32,204 nucleotides of DNA from Clostridiales bacterium UBA7573 (GCA_002477905.1 DLLB01000009.1:1-32204), one strand, 5' to 3'. Positions 1-7,396 are shown, counted from the first letter of the stretch. The notes: a model not told the origin generated them from the sequence alone. Translations and numbers: made by a program.

Positions 1-10
1 AAGCGAAGTC

Positions 11-41
11 GGAAGCTGAAAGGTTTCCGGCTTCCTTTTTT
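11..41 (+). terminator. Intrinsic terminator of an upstream gene outside the window
   Basis: GGAAGC (11-16) pairs with GCTTCC (30-35), with an inner GAAA/TTTC pairing, followed directly by six T. It would end a plus-strand transcript entering from the left edge. Confidence 0.7.
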
Positions 42-198
42 GCGAATTTTGTCGGGAAATGAAAAATAGGCATGCTTTGTTTTCAAGCAGAGTATAGAAA
101 AAGATTTCCAAGGGGAAACATCCATTGGAAGATGGAAATTTGCCTCTGCGGCAGATCAAAAAAACAGTACCCGATATGCCTGTGTGAGAATTAGAAAA
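42..198. other. Intergenic stretch with no recognisable gene
   Basis: AT-rich spacer between two terminator hairpins. I see no open reading frame with a ribosome site, no tRNA and no convincing promoter here. Confidence 0.5.
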
Positions 199-225
199 GG
201 CAGGCGTAGAAAGTGTACGCCTGCC
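199..225. terminator. Hairpin terminator, probably for the membrane protein gene
   Basis: A perfect 10-bp stem (GGCAGGCGTA, 199-208; TACGCCTGCC, 216-225) with a 7-base loop. Read on the minus strand it is followed by CCTTTTCTAATT. It lies about 90 bases beyond the stop codon of the minus-strand gene ending at 315, so it probably ends that transcript. A weaker T-rich run on the plus side could make it bidirectional. Confidence 0.65.
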
Positions 226-314
226 GATTCTGTTTTGCAATCTGAAAAATCAAATAAAATTTGCGCTGGAATATAGCTTCTTAGAACTGCGTTTTTGTTT
301 TGAAAACAGAAATT

Positions 315-941
315 TTACAGGATCCGGTTGAGCTTGCGCACAAGCCATGCGACAACACCGGAACCGCCGAGGATCCCCAATGCATACAGAATGGAATATC
401 CGACAGATTGATGATGTACCCGTAAGAAGAAGTACGGACCGTTTATCACTTCAAACAAATTCAGCAGAATCATCACGGCGCCGTATGCGTAAGTCGGAGC
501 GGTTGCCAGCTTGATGGCGTGATGGGGAAGCTTCGGTTTCTTTTCAAAAAGTACGAAAGATGCAAATGCAAAAATAGGGCAGAGGAATCGCTGATAGAGA
601 TACGGTGTTTGGAACAGCGCACGGTCATACCCGTCATGCGGACCGAACAGGATCAATGCCACCAGCAGATTGACGACAAGACAACAAGTCGCAATGTACT
701 TGAAGCATTTTACCCACAGCGGAACGTCGGTTTTGCGTTTGGGCAAGGTGCAAATCTGGAAAAATGCCATGGTCGCACAGGCAACGATGGCAAGAATCGC
801 GCTGTCGTTTCCGTAGAACTGGAAAAAGCGTCCACCGCTTCCCTGGGCTTCTGTCAAGGAGAGGATCTCCAAAACGACTACGGCAATGTTCAGCCCGATG
901 GCGAGAAAGATTCCGAATTTTTTTCTGAGCATATGCAGCAT
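315..941 (-). CDS. Multi-pass integral membrane protein, Pr6Pr-like
   Basis: A 208-residue, very hydrophobic protein with about six predicted membrane segments and a basic C-terminus. The pattern (a polar loop with conserved aromatic residues near residues 115-125, then an F/L-rich helix and a PTYAYG segment) resembles the Pr6Pr family of uncharacterised Bacillota membrane proteins; I am not certain of the family. No catalytic motif is visible. The start is the ATG at 939-941, chosen because GGAGG lies 7 bases upstream on the minus strand; the open frame continues upstream to 1190 but that part crosses the promoter and is not coding. It is monocistronic, with a consensus promoter at 1003-1031 and a terminator at 199-225, and is divergent from the acetyltransferase gene. 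Confidence 0.7.
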   Translation of the reverse strand: MLHMLRKKFGIFLAIGLNIAVVVLEILSLTEAQGSGGRFFQFYGNDSAILAIVACATMAFFQICTLPKRKTDVPLWVKCFKYIATCCLVVNLLVALILFGPHDGYDRALFQTPYLYQRFLCPIFAFASFVLFEKKPKLPHHAIKLATAPTYAYGAVMILLNLFEVINGPYFFLRVHHQSVGYSILYALGILGGSGVVAWLVRKLNRIL

Positions 942-975
942 AAAATGTCCTCCGTTTATTTTGAATCCGATTACA

Positions 976-990
976 GCACGCAGTGCGTGC
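976..990. promoter_or_regulatory. 15-base perfect palindrome, candidate operator
   Basis: GCACGCA-G-TGCGTGC, two 7-base arms around one central base. It sits just downstream of the minus-strand -10 box, across the expected start of transcription of the membrane protein gene, where a bound repressor would block initiation. It could instead be a 5' mRNA hairpin. Confidence 0.4.
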
Positions 991-1002
991 GAACCTGTAC
1001 TT

Positions 1003-1031
1003 ATTATAACAGACGGATTGGAAAAAGTCAA
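1003..1031 (-). promoter_or_regulatory. Promoter of the membrane protein gene
   Basis: On the minus strand TTGACT (1031-1026), a 17-base spacer and TATAAT (1008-1003). Expected start near 996, giving a 5' leader of roughly 55 bases before the ATG at 941. Confidence 0.85.
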
Positions 1032-1088
1032 TCTGAAATCCGAACAAAAACCGTGTGCGGCAAAGCACGGAGAAAGAGAGAAAAATGA

Positions 1089-1583
1089 ATGGAAACAGTA
1101 GTAAAAATCAGAGCATTCTGCGAGCGTGATCTTCCCGAAATGGCGCGCATTTGGAATGAAGTGGTGCAGGAGGGCACGGCATTTCCGCAAACGGAGCCAC
1201 TCGACGCATCCACGGCAGGCGACTTTTTTGCAGGTCAGAGCTATTGCGGCGTTGCCGAAACGGCGGCGGGAGAATTGGTGGGGTTGTATATTTTACACCC
1301 GAACAATGTCGGCAGATGCGGACATATCTGCAATGCCAGTTATGCGGTGGCAAGCACCATGCGCGGGCATGGTGTCGGCGCACTTTTGGTACGCGACTGC
1401 ATGGAACAGGCGCATCGGATTGGCTTTCGGATTTTACAGTTCAATGCTGTCGTGAAAACCAATCTCCGTGCAAGAAGCCTGTATGAAAAACTCGGATTCC
1501 ACTTGATCGGAACGGTAGAAGGCGGATTCCGGATGGATGACGGGCAATATGCAGATATTTGCCTGTATTATGTAAACGTCTGA
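1089..1583 (+). CDS. GNAT-family N-acetyltransferase
   Basis: A 164-residue single-domain acetyltransferase that would transfer an acetyl group from acetyl-CoA to an amine; substrate unknown. The acetyl-CoA binding loop of GNAT motif A is visible as RGHGVG (residues 92-97), preceded by the beta strand that ends in ASYAV. The motif B region ARSLYEKLGF, typical of this superfamily, follows near residues 128-137. Length fits a stand-alone GNAT. The start at 1089 is in frame; another ATG at 1085 is out of frame and short. Purine-rich GGAG/GAGAG stretches upstream are a mediocre ribosome site. The gene is divergent from the membrane protein gene and ends before a bidirectional terminator at 1641-1664. 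Confidence 0.85.
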   Translation: METVVKIRAFCERDLPEMARIWNEVVQEGTAFPQTEPLDASTAGDFFAGQSYCGVAETAAGELVGLYILHPNNVGRCGHICNASYAVASTMRGHGVGALLVRDCMEQAHRIGFRILQFNAVVKTNLRARSLYEKLGFHLIGTVEGGFRMDDGQYADICLYYVNV

Positions 1584-1640
1584 AGCGAAAACCTTGATGC
1601 GATTGCAGAGGAAAAACGGTCGGGTGCGGGCTGAAATAGA

Positions 1641-1664
1641 AAAGGCGCTTTTCAAAGCGCCTTT
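1641..1664. terminator. Bidirectional intrinsic terminator
   Basis: AAAGGCGCTTT (1641-1651) and AAAGCGCCTTT (1654-1664) form an 11-bp stem with T runs available on both strands. It serves both the acetyltransferase (plus) and the ABC importer operon (minus), which converge here. Confidence 0.85.
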
Positions 1665-1680
1665 TTGTTTTTTGATTCTG

Positions 1681-2475
1681 TTACGAGAGAACCGCACGAT
1701 CGTTTGCAAATTCATCGCCGCTTGCCTTGGTGAAAAGCGCAAGCAGATCCGGCACGGTCAGTTTCTGCTTTTCTTCTCCGGAAAGATCCAGAATCACTTG
1801 CCCTTCGTGCATCATAATCAGGCGGTTGCCATATCGGATGGCGTCTTTCATGTTGTGGGTAATCATGAGGGTGGTCAGGCGTTGTTCTTTTACAATCCGG
1901 TCGGTGATCTCCATCACTTTGGCGGCGGTTTTGGGATCCAGCGCTGCGGTGTGCTCATCCAATAGAAGGAGTTTCGGCTTTTGCAAGGTCGCCATGAGCA
2001 AGGTCAGCGCCTGCCGTTGCCCGCCGGACAGCACCCCCACCTTGGTGGAAAGCCGGTCCTCCAGACCAAGCCCCAGTTCTGCAAGCAAGGGACGGTATTC
2101 CTCCCGCTCCCGTTTGGTAATGCCGGGGCACAGGGTACGACGCTTGCCGCGTCGCTGTGCCAACGCCAGATTTTCGTCAATGCGCATCCCTGCGGCAGTA
2201 CCCGCCATCGGATCCTGATAGACTCTGCCGAGATATTTTGCGCGCTTGTGCTCTGAAAAGCCGGATACATCCATGCCGTCAAGCAAGATCTGTCCGGCGT
2301 CGGGGAACCATGCTCCGCAAATGGCATTCTGCATGGTGGATTTCCCTGCGCCGTTGCCGCCGATGACGGTGACGAAATCCCCGTCATGGAGTACAAGCGA
2401 CAGATCGCGTAGCGCCACTTTTTCATCCGGCGTTCCCCGGTTGAAGATTTTTGTGATATGACGCAGTTCAAGCAT
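1681..2475 (-). CDS. ABC importer ATP-binding protein, TrpXYZ-type
   Basis: A 264-residue ABC ATPase that energises the importer formed with the two upstream genes. Walker A GGNGAGKST is at residues 39-47, the signature LSGGQRQA at 149-156, Walker B ending LLLLDEH at about 169-175 and the switch histidine in ITHNM at 207. The family is the one paired with LivH-like single permeases and ABC_sub_bind lipoproteins, known in streptococci as the tryptophan importer TrpXYZ. Its ATG overlaps the end of the permease gene by 8 bases and has an AAAGGGGG ribosome site inside that gene, so translation is probably coupled. It is the last gene before the terminator at 1641-1664. Confidence 0.93.
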   Translation of the reverse strand: MLELRHITKIFNRGTPDEKVALRDLSLVLHDGDFVTVIGGNGAGKSTMQNAICGAWFPDAGQILLDGMDVSGFSEHKRAKYLGRVYQDPMAGTAAGMRIDENLALAQRRGKRRTLCPGITKREREEYRPLLAELGLGLEDRLSTKVGVLSGGQRQALTLLMATLQKPKLLLLDEHTAALDPKTAAKVMEITDRIVKEQRLTTLMITHNMKDAIRYGNRLIMMHEGQVILDLSGEEKQKLTVPDLLALFTKASGDEFANDRAVLS

Positions 2476-3373
2476 GAGAATTGCCCCCTTTCCGGATACT
2501 GTTGCGAACGGTAATCCGTTCTTTTACATAAGGAATGCCTAAGAAAATTGTTACGACAATGGCAGAGAACATTTTCAGAAGGTCGGGATCCAATCCAAGG
2601 AAAATGACGGTTTGGTAAACCACATAGTACAGTACGGCGCCGAGCGCGACTGCCGCCAGCTTGACCGCGAAGTTTTTGGCGATCCGGCGAAGCACCGCTT
2701 CCCCGATGACGACTGCCGCCAGCCCGATCACGACCGCGCCTCTGCCCATGTTGACATCGGCAAAGCCCTGATACTGGCATAACAGTGCGCCGCACAGCGC
2801 AACCACGCCGTTGGAGATTGCCAACCCGACGATCGTGGTGAAACCGGTGTTGATCCCCTGTGCCCGACTCATGACGGGATTACATCCGGTCGCGCGGATC
2901 GAACAACCAAGCTCCGTGCCGAACAGCAGATACAGCAATCCGATCAGCACCGCAACCACAGCGGCACTGAACAGAATTGCTGTCGGTACATGCAATTGCG
3001 AGAGCAGTACCGGAAAATTGCGCGCGGGCAATGCCTGATTGGCTTTGCCGAGAATCTTCAGATTGACCGACCATAAAATCATCTGACACAGAATGCCGGC
3101 AAGAATGGCGGGAATATGCAGAAACACATGCAAAAGACCGGTCAAGGTCCCCGCGAGAATGCCCGCGCCGACCGCGCATAACATAGCGATCCAGGGGTTT
3201 ACACCGGAGAGCATCAGCATGGTGCAGACTGCGGCACCGGTGCAGATACTGCCGTCCACGGTCAGGTCCGCAATATTCAGAATCTTATAAGTGAGATAGA
3301 CGCCGATGGCAAGGACGGCGAAAACCAGTCCTTGGGCAACCGCCCCTTCTAATGCTTCCAGTAAATTTGTCAT
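2468..3373 (-). CDS. ABC importer permease, TrpXYZ-type
   Basis: A 301-residue integral membrane protein of the BPD_transp_2 (LivH/RbsC-like) class. The N-terminal segment with GVYLTYKILNIADLTVDGS is the characteristic start of permeases in TrpXYZ-type importers, and the rest shows about eight hydrophobic segments with glycine- and alanine-rich helices. It forms the translocation channel, probably as a homodimer, with the ATPase encoded next. It lies 39 bases after the lipoprotein gene and overlaps the ATPase gene by 8 bases. Amino acid is the expected substrate class; the aromatic-rich leader peptide upstream suggests tyrosine and/or phenylalanine, or an aromatic relative. Confidence 0.92.
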   Translation of the reverse strand: MTNLLEALEGAVAQGLVFAVLAIGVYLTYKILNIADLTVDGSICTGAAVCTMLMLSGVNPWIAMLCAVGAGILAGTLTGLLHVFLHIPAILAGILCQMILWSVNLKILGKANQALPARNFPVLLSQLHVPTAILFSAAVVAVLIGLLYLLFGTELGCSIRATGCNPVMSRAQGINTGFTTIVGLAISNGVVALCGALLCQYQGFADVNMGRGAVVIGLAAVVIGEAVLRRIAKNFAVKLAAVALGAVLYYVVYQTVIFLGLDPDLLKMFSAIVVTIFLGIPYVKERITVRNSIRKGGNSHA

Positions 3374-3412
3374 AACCTTTCTATCCTTTCCGGCATGGGA
3401 GATTTGGGATGC

Positions 3413-4399
3413 TTACAGTGCTTCATAGCCTTCCGGCACAGTCACGCCCAGTTCTTCACAGATGGTCTTGTTGTATTTTTTCTTTGCAGCGGCATAAGCG
3501 ATCGGCATGGTGGCAATATCGGCTTTGCCGCGCAGAATGTCTGCCGCCATTTCGCCGGTCTTGTAGCCGAGATCATAGTAGCTGATGGAAAGCGTCGCCA
3601 CGCCGCACCCGTTGCAGATGCCGGCTTCTCCGGCGATGACGGGGACTTTTTTCGGACGGACAATATTTCCGATGGTTTCCACGCAGGTTGCCGCCGTGTT
3701 GTCGGTGGGGATATACAATACGTCGCTTTCGGATGCCGCCGTGGTCGTGACGCTGGCAACGTCATTGGTGTCGGTGAAAGCATAGCGGGTGACGGTCAGC
3801 CCCTTGGCTTTCAGGTAATCTTCTACGACCTTGACCTGGTATTCGGAATTGGCTTCTGCAGAACAGTAAAGCAGACCGACCTTTTTGGCATCCGGGAACA
3901 ATTCGGAGATCATATCCGCCTGCTCGGTGAGCGGCGCAAGATCGGAAGTACCGGATACGTTCCCACCAACGGTGCCGTTAAAATCTTTCAGATTCAGCGC
4001 GACACCATATTCGGTGACGGAAGTGCCGAGGATCGGGATGGTCATGGTGGCGTTGTATGCCGCCTGTAAAGCCGGCGTGGCGTTTGCCATGATCAGATCC
4101 ACTTTCTTTGCGACAAAGGAGTTGACGATGGTACTGCACATCTGGCTGTCGCCTGCGGCGTTCTGTACATCGAATACCACTTTATCTTCTCCTAAAATGG
4201 CTTTCAGCGCGTCCTGAAATCCTTTGGTTGCCGCGTCCAGCGCTTCGTGCGGTGCCAACTGGACGATGCCGACCGTGTAAACCTTATCCGGATCGGGATC
4301 CGGCGTGTCTCCGCAGGAGAACAGCGGCAGACAGACGCAAAGGGCAAGGGCGAGTACAAGCAGGGATTTTAGCAGGGAATGTGTGGAATGCTTTTTCAT
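3413..4399 (-). CDS. Substrate-binding lipoprotein of the TrpXYZ-type importer
   Basis: A 328-residue extracytoplasmic receptor of the ABC_sub_bind family (PF04392 type). It has a lipoprotein signal peptide: basic start, hydrophobic core, and lipobox LFSC with the lipidated cysteine at residue 29, followed by an Asp/Pro-rich linker. The mature part starts with a Rossmann-like lobe (VYTVGIVQLAPHEALD) typical of the family, and PTDNTAATCVETI and EAGICNGCG are recognisable family segments. GGAGG lies 8 bases before the ATG. It is the first structural gene of the operon and follows a 320-base regulated leader. Ligand is not provable from sequence; the leader points to an aromatic amino acid. Confidence 0.92.
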   Translation of the reverse strand: MKKHSTHSLLKSLLVLALALCVCLPLFSCGDTPDPDPDKVYTVGIVQLAPHEALDAATKGFQDALKAILGEDKVVFDVQNAAGDSQMCSTIVNSFVAKKVDLIMANATPALQAAYNATMTIPILGTSVTEYGVALNLKDFNGTVGGNVSGTSDLAPLTEQADMISELFPDAKKVGLLYCSAEANSEYQVKVVEDYLKAKGLTVTRYAFTDTNDVASVTTTAASESDVLYIPTDNTAATCVETIGNIVRPKKVPVIAGEAGICNGCGVATLSISYYDLGYKTGEMAADILRGKADIATMPIAYAAAKKKYNKTICEELGVTVPEGYEAL

Positions 4400-4527
4400 G
4401 ATGGTTTCCTCCGTTTTCTTTTTTATATTTTGGATGTCTTGTGGATGGGGAATTTCGCGAAAAAGAAGATCTGGTTTGCGCCTCCTTTGCGGAGCACATT
4501 TGGAACAAATCCATACGAAAAACAGAA

Positions 4528-4562
4528 AAGAGCCGCATGGATTTGTGATCCATACGGCTCTT
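4528..4562 (-). terminator. Leader terminator (attenuator) upstream of the amino-acid importer
   Basis: On the minus strand a 15-bp stem (4562-4548 with 4542-4528, one G-U pair) closes a 5-base loop and is followed by CTTTTCTGTTTTTCG. It lies after the leader peptide stop codon and about 130 bases before the lipoprotein ATG, so transcripts must read through it to express the importer. Confidence 0.85.
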
Positions 4563-4593
4563 GGTGTGTTTGATCTACGGAAAACCGATCAAC

Positions 4594-4689
4594 TTACGCG
4601 CCCCGTTTTTTTGCATCACAAATCGCTTTTACTTTGTTCGTAAAGTAAAAGTAATAAGAGTATGCAAATGCAAAACGAACGGCTTTCAT
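4594..4689 (-). CDS. Aromatic-rich leader peptide controlling the importer operon
   Basis: A 31-codon reading frame, ATG at 4689 to TAA at 4594. Eight of the eleven residues from 6 to 16 are aromatic: F6, F8, Y10, Y12, Y13, F14, Y15, F16. The tail is basic and ordinary. Its ribosome site AAAGGAG is 12 bases upstream, slightly long, and a consensus promoter starts the RNA about 29 bases before the ATG. The frame is followed by a small hairpin and by an intrinsic terminator before the transporter genes. This is the arrangement of ribosome-stalling attenuation as in pheA or pheST leaders: low charged tRNA-Phe/Tyr would stall the ribosome and allow readthrough. The peptide itself need have no function. 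The regulatory role is inferred; peptide and terminator are seen directly. Confidence 0.8.
   Translation of the reverse strand: MKAVRFAFAYSYYFYFTNKVKAICDAKKRGA
4626..4651 (-). promoter_or_regulatory. Pause-type hairpin inside the leader peptide gene
   Basis: CTTTTACTTT and AAAGTAAAAG (minus strand, 4651-4642 and 4635-4626) are perfect 10-bp complements with a 6-base loop. The 5' arm consists of the codons Y13 to F16, so a ribosome stalled there would prevent this hairpin. Confidence 0.7.
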
Positions 4690-4724
4690 CAGTACGTTGA
4701 TCTCCTTTCCGGAATTTTTTCTAC

Positions 4725-4753
4725 AGTATAGCACCGGTTTTCGGATTTGTCAA
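4725..4753 (-). promoter_or_regulatory. Promoter of the leader and importer operon
   Basis: Minus-strand TTGACA (4753-4748), 17-base spacer, TATACT (4730-4725) with an upstream TG making it also an extended -10. Transcription should start near 4718. Confidence 0.9.
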
Positions 4754-4854
4754 GCGGGAATTTGCGGAAAATAAGACAAATCCGCAAAGTTTGTGTAAAA
4801 AAGCGAAAACCGAGCAAATCGGTAGGCGTTTTCTTGTGCGATTTGAAGACGTTT

Positions 4855-5790
4855 TCAGCCGGAGCCTGCCCATTTTGCTCCCTGCATGGAGTTTCGCCGT
4901 CCAAGCTCCCGGTCGATCTCGTTGAGAAACGCCCGCTTGTCCCGACACCATAACGGGGCGATCAGCGCCGCCGCGCCGCTGTCTGCGGACAGCCGCCCGA
5001 TGACGGTATCCGGCGGAAGAAGCTCCAATTCGTCACAGAGCAAAGCGACGGCTTCCTCTCTTGACAGAACCGATAATTTTCCCTGCGCATACCCTTTTGC
5101 AAGCGGCGTGCCGCGCAGAATATTCAGAATGTGCAGTTTTACGGCATGCGGGCGCAGCGCGGCAACGCGCCGGACGTTTTCCAGCATCCTGTCCCGATTT
5201 TCTCCCGGCAACCCATTTAACAGATGCACACACACCCGCAGTCCCTCCAAGCGTGCGTAAGCGTCCAGAAATTCCGCATAGGTGTGCCCGCGTCCGACGC
5301 GTCGCGCGGTATCGTCAAAGGTGGTCTGCAACCCCAGTTCCACGGTGAGATGGGTGCGGCAGGACAATTCCCGCAGATAGGCAATCACGTCGTTTGGCAG
5401 TGCGTCCGCCCGTGTGGCAATGGATAATCCGACGATCTGCGGCTGTGCCAACGCTTCTTCATAATACGTTTGTAATACCGGGAGCGGCGCGTAGGTATTG
5501 GTGAACGCCTGAAAGTATGCAAGGTACCGTTCACAGTGCCATTTGGAGGAAAGGATTGTTTTCTGACGTGCGATCTGCGCGGCGATACTGCCGCCTGCGG
5601 TGAAATCGCCGCTTCCGCGGCCGGAACAGAACGTACAGCCGCCTGTGCCGCGGCTTCCGTCACGGTTCGGACAGGTGAAGCCCGCGTCAAGGGCGAGCTT
5701 CGCGCATTTGCCGCCGAAGGTCCGCTTTAAATAATCGGAATACGCATAATACCGATGTGCGGAATGGGAAGCGGGGAGTGGATGTTCCAT
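4855..5790 (-). CDS. Radical SAM protein, TIGR01212 (YhcC/YtqA) family
   Basis: A 311-residue radical SAM protein. The atypical iron-sulfur motif of this family is present: C40, then an 11-residue insertion with NRDG and GTGG, then C52 and C55. The barrel segments (VGLSIATRADALP, TVELGLQT, HLLNGLPGE, VKLHILNILRGTPLAK) match the family well. The exact reaction of YhcC/YtqA proteins is not established; they sit among the Elp3-like radical SAM enzymes linked to tRNA or protein modification. The ATG at 5790 is chosen for its upstream GGAGG and the promoter at 5822-5850; the open frame extends to 6045 but crosses that promoter and the tRNA-Gly gene. Monocistronic. Confidence 0.9.
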   Translation of the reverse strand: MEHPLPASHSAHRYYAYSDYLKRTFGGKCAKLALDAGFTCPNRDGSRGTGGCTFCSGRGSGDFTAGGSIAAQIARQKTILSSKWHCERYLAYFQAFTNTYAPLPVLQTYYEEALAQPQIVGLSIATRADALPNDVIAYLRELSCRTHLTVELGLQTTFDDTARRVGRGHTYAEFLDAYARLEGLRVCVHLLNGLPGENRDRMLENVRRVAALRPHAVKLHILNILRGTPLAKGYAQGKLSVLSREEAVALLCDELELLPPDTVIGRLSADSGAAALIAPLWCRDKRAFLNEIDRELGRRNSMQGAKWAGSG

Positions 5791-5821
5791 AGTGCCTCCA
5801 AAGGTCGGAAAAGATGGATTC

Positions 5822-5850
5822 AGTATAGCATACGACATCGGAAAATGCAA
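5822..5850 (-). promoter_or_regulatory. Promoter of the radical SAM gene
   Basis: Minus-strand TTGCAT (5850-5845), 17-base spacer ending in TGC (extended -10), TATACT (5827-5822). Confidence 0.75.
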
Positions 5851-5919
5851 TTCCTGCGGCGATTTTTTTGCAAAAAATGCGGTTTTTCCGTGCGCGGCAT
5901 AATTTTTTTGAAAAAATAC

Positions 5920-5948
5920 TTGACAAATCAAAAGAAATGTGCTAATAT
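5920..5948 (+). promoter_or_regulatory. Promoter of the tRNA cluster
   Basis: TTGACA (5920-5925), 17-base spacer, TAATAT (5943-5948), placed 15 bases before the first tRNA nucleotide. Confidence 0.85.
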
Positions 5949-5963
5949 AGTAAAGCAAAGTTT

Positions 5964-6037
<74 letters not shown>

Positions 6038-6044
6038 CACGCCA

Positions 6045-6069
6045 CGGACGCCGGTTTTTCCGGCGTCCG
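6045..6069. other. Perfect hairpin in the tRNA spacer
   Basis: CGGACGCCGG (6045-6054) and CCGGCGTCCG (6060-6069) form a 10-bp stem with a TTTTT loop. No T run follows, so it is more likely a processing or stability structure between tRNA-Gly and tRNA-Arg than a terminator. Confidence 0.5.
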
Positions 6070-6094
6070 CTTGGTACAAATTTCCCAATGATTT

Positions 6095-6171
<77 letters not shown>

Positions 6172-6236
6172 AAGTCGGATGTTTGGCTTACGGTCACGGC
6201 AATCGCTGTGGGGGAAACGTAGTCGGGATCCGATAT

Positions 6237-6314
6237 GGTGGGCGTAGCTCAGTTGGTTAGAGCGCCAGGTTGTGGCCCTGGAGGTCGTGGGTTCGACTCC
6301 CATCGCTCACCCCA
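6237..6314 (+). tRNA. tRNA-His (anticodon GTG)
   Basis: The anticodon loop carries GTG. The histidine-specific extra 5' base is present: G-1 at 6237 opposite C73 at 6311, followed by encoded CCA at 6312-6314. The acceptor stem has one G-U pair. Last gene of the cluster; a terminator follows 10 bases later. Confidence 0.97.
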
Positions 6315-6324
6315 TAAGAAAAAA

Positions 6325-6350
6325 GCACTTGCAAGGCAAGTGCTTTTTTT
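6325..6350 (+). terminator. Terminator of the tRNA cluster
   Basis: GCACTTGC (6325-6332), loop AAG, GCAAGTGC (6336-6343), then seven T. Confidence 0.92.
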
Positions 6351-6418
6351 ACACGTTTCCGACCGCGTCGGCAGTTCGGTTTGTCCGGCGCAAGAAAGAT
6401 TTCGGGGAGGGAGTATCC

Positions 6419-7231
6419 ATGCAGTTCTTTTCGTTTCAGATTCATCGTTTGCGTGCAAACGGCTTGGAATATGCGGGTTTTTATCTGGATCGCCCCGCAG
6501 GAAGCGGGGATTATCTGTATCTGCAATTCAAAAGCAATGGCGCCGTGCGTATCTTTGATACCGTTTATTCCGTGCACAATGGGGACTGTCTAATCCTATC
6601 TCCGCATACGCCGAGCACTCTGCAAGCCACGGAGCCGGAGTTTTGCCATGACTGGGTGCATTTTACCGTGCCGCCCGCAGAAGCGGACGCGTTTGCCACT
6701 TGTGGTCTGCCGTTTGATCGGGTGTTCCATCCACAGGACAGCGCACTGCTTTCCCGCATTGTGCGCGCGATGCATGAGGAATTTGTCAATGCGGGAATCG
6801 GATATGAGGTGTTGCTTTTGTGCGGCTTGCAGGAGCTTCTGATCCGGATCCTGCGCGATCTTACGGACAGCCGCACGCTATCCCATCACATGCTACGCGT
6901 TCGGAGCGCGTTTTCCGCATTGCGCAGTGAACTGTACACCGGCAAATATTTGCAGGAGGATGTTCCCGACCTTGCCGAACGGCTTTGCTTTTCCCGCTCC
7001 CGATTTACGGAGCTTTACCGGATGTTTTTCGGCGTTTCCCCGAAAGCCGATCTTTCCCGTGCGCGTTTTGCCCGCGCCAAGGAACTGCTGACCGATACGG
7101 ATCTGAAACTTTCGGAAGTTGCGGCATTGTGCGGATACAGCAGCGAATATCACCTGTTGTATCAGTTCCGCGCGCTTGCCGGTATGACACCCGGTGCCTA
7201 TCGGGAACGGAATGCCCATCCGAACACATAA
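6419..7231 (+). CDS. AraC-family transcriptional regulator
   Basis: A 270-residue regulator. Residues 1-110 look like the cupin-type sensing domain of AraC proteins (YLQFKSNGAVRI, YSVHNGDCLILSP). The last 100 residues hold the two helix-turn-helix motifs: VPDLAERLCFSRSRFTELYRMFFGVSP and LKLSEVAALCGYSSEYHLLYQFRALAGMTPGAYR in outline. The ATG at 6419 is preceded by GGGGAGGG at good spacing; the frame continues upstream through the tRNA region but is not coding there. It lies just before the first of three solute-binding lipoprotein genes on the same strand, so control of sugar uptake is the natural guess. AraC proteins in such positions usually activate; the ligand is unknown. Confidence 0.92.
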   Translation: MQFFSFQIHRLRANGLEYAGFYLDRPAGSGDYLYLQFKSNGAVRIFDTVYSVHNGDCLILSPHTPSTLQATEPEFCHDWVHFTVPPAEADAFATCGLPFDRVFHPQDSALLSRIVRAMHEEFVNAGIGYEVLLLCGLQELLIRILRDLTDSRTLSHHMLRVRSAFSALRSELYTGKYLQEDVPDLAERLCFSRSRFTELYRMFFGVSPKADLSRARFARAKELLTDTDLKLSEVAALCGYSSEYHLLYQFRALAGMTPGAYRERNAHPNT

Positions 7232-7377
7232 AGGCGTTGCCTGTGAAAATCGCAACATTTTTACAGTTTTTCAGTGAATTTTTTGTGAAAAGTATAGACT
7301 GCTTGCGAAAAATATGCTATTCTTTGTATAGAAAAGCAAGGAAACGCGATGTATATAAAAGTAGCAATGTGGAAAAG

Positions 7378-7396
7378 TTACGAAACGGTTTCGTAA
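7378..7396. promoter_or_regulatory. 19-base perfect palindrome upstream of the first lipoprotein promoter
   Basis: TTACGAAAC-G-GTTTCGTAA, 9-base arms around one centre base, ending 9 bases before the -35 box. The CGAAAC/GTTTCG half-sites resemble LacI-family operators, though those usually have an even centre. Its place upstream of -35 would suit an activator or a roadblock-type repressor. It is not found in front of the second and third copies. Confidence 0.6.

Noticed and set aside
4400..4720. T-box riboswitch in the importer leader
   Set aside because: No T-box consensus (AGGGTGGNACCGCG) or specifier-loop architecture was found; a leader peptide explains the layout better.
6235..6577. Frames on both strands over tRNA-His and its terminator
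   Set aside because: They consist largely of translated tRNA and terminator sequence and have no ribosome site.
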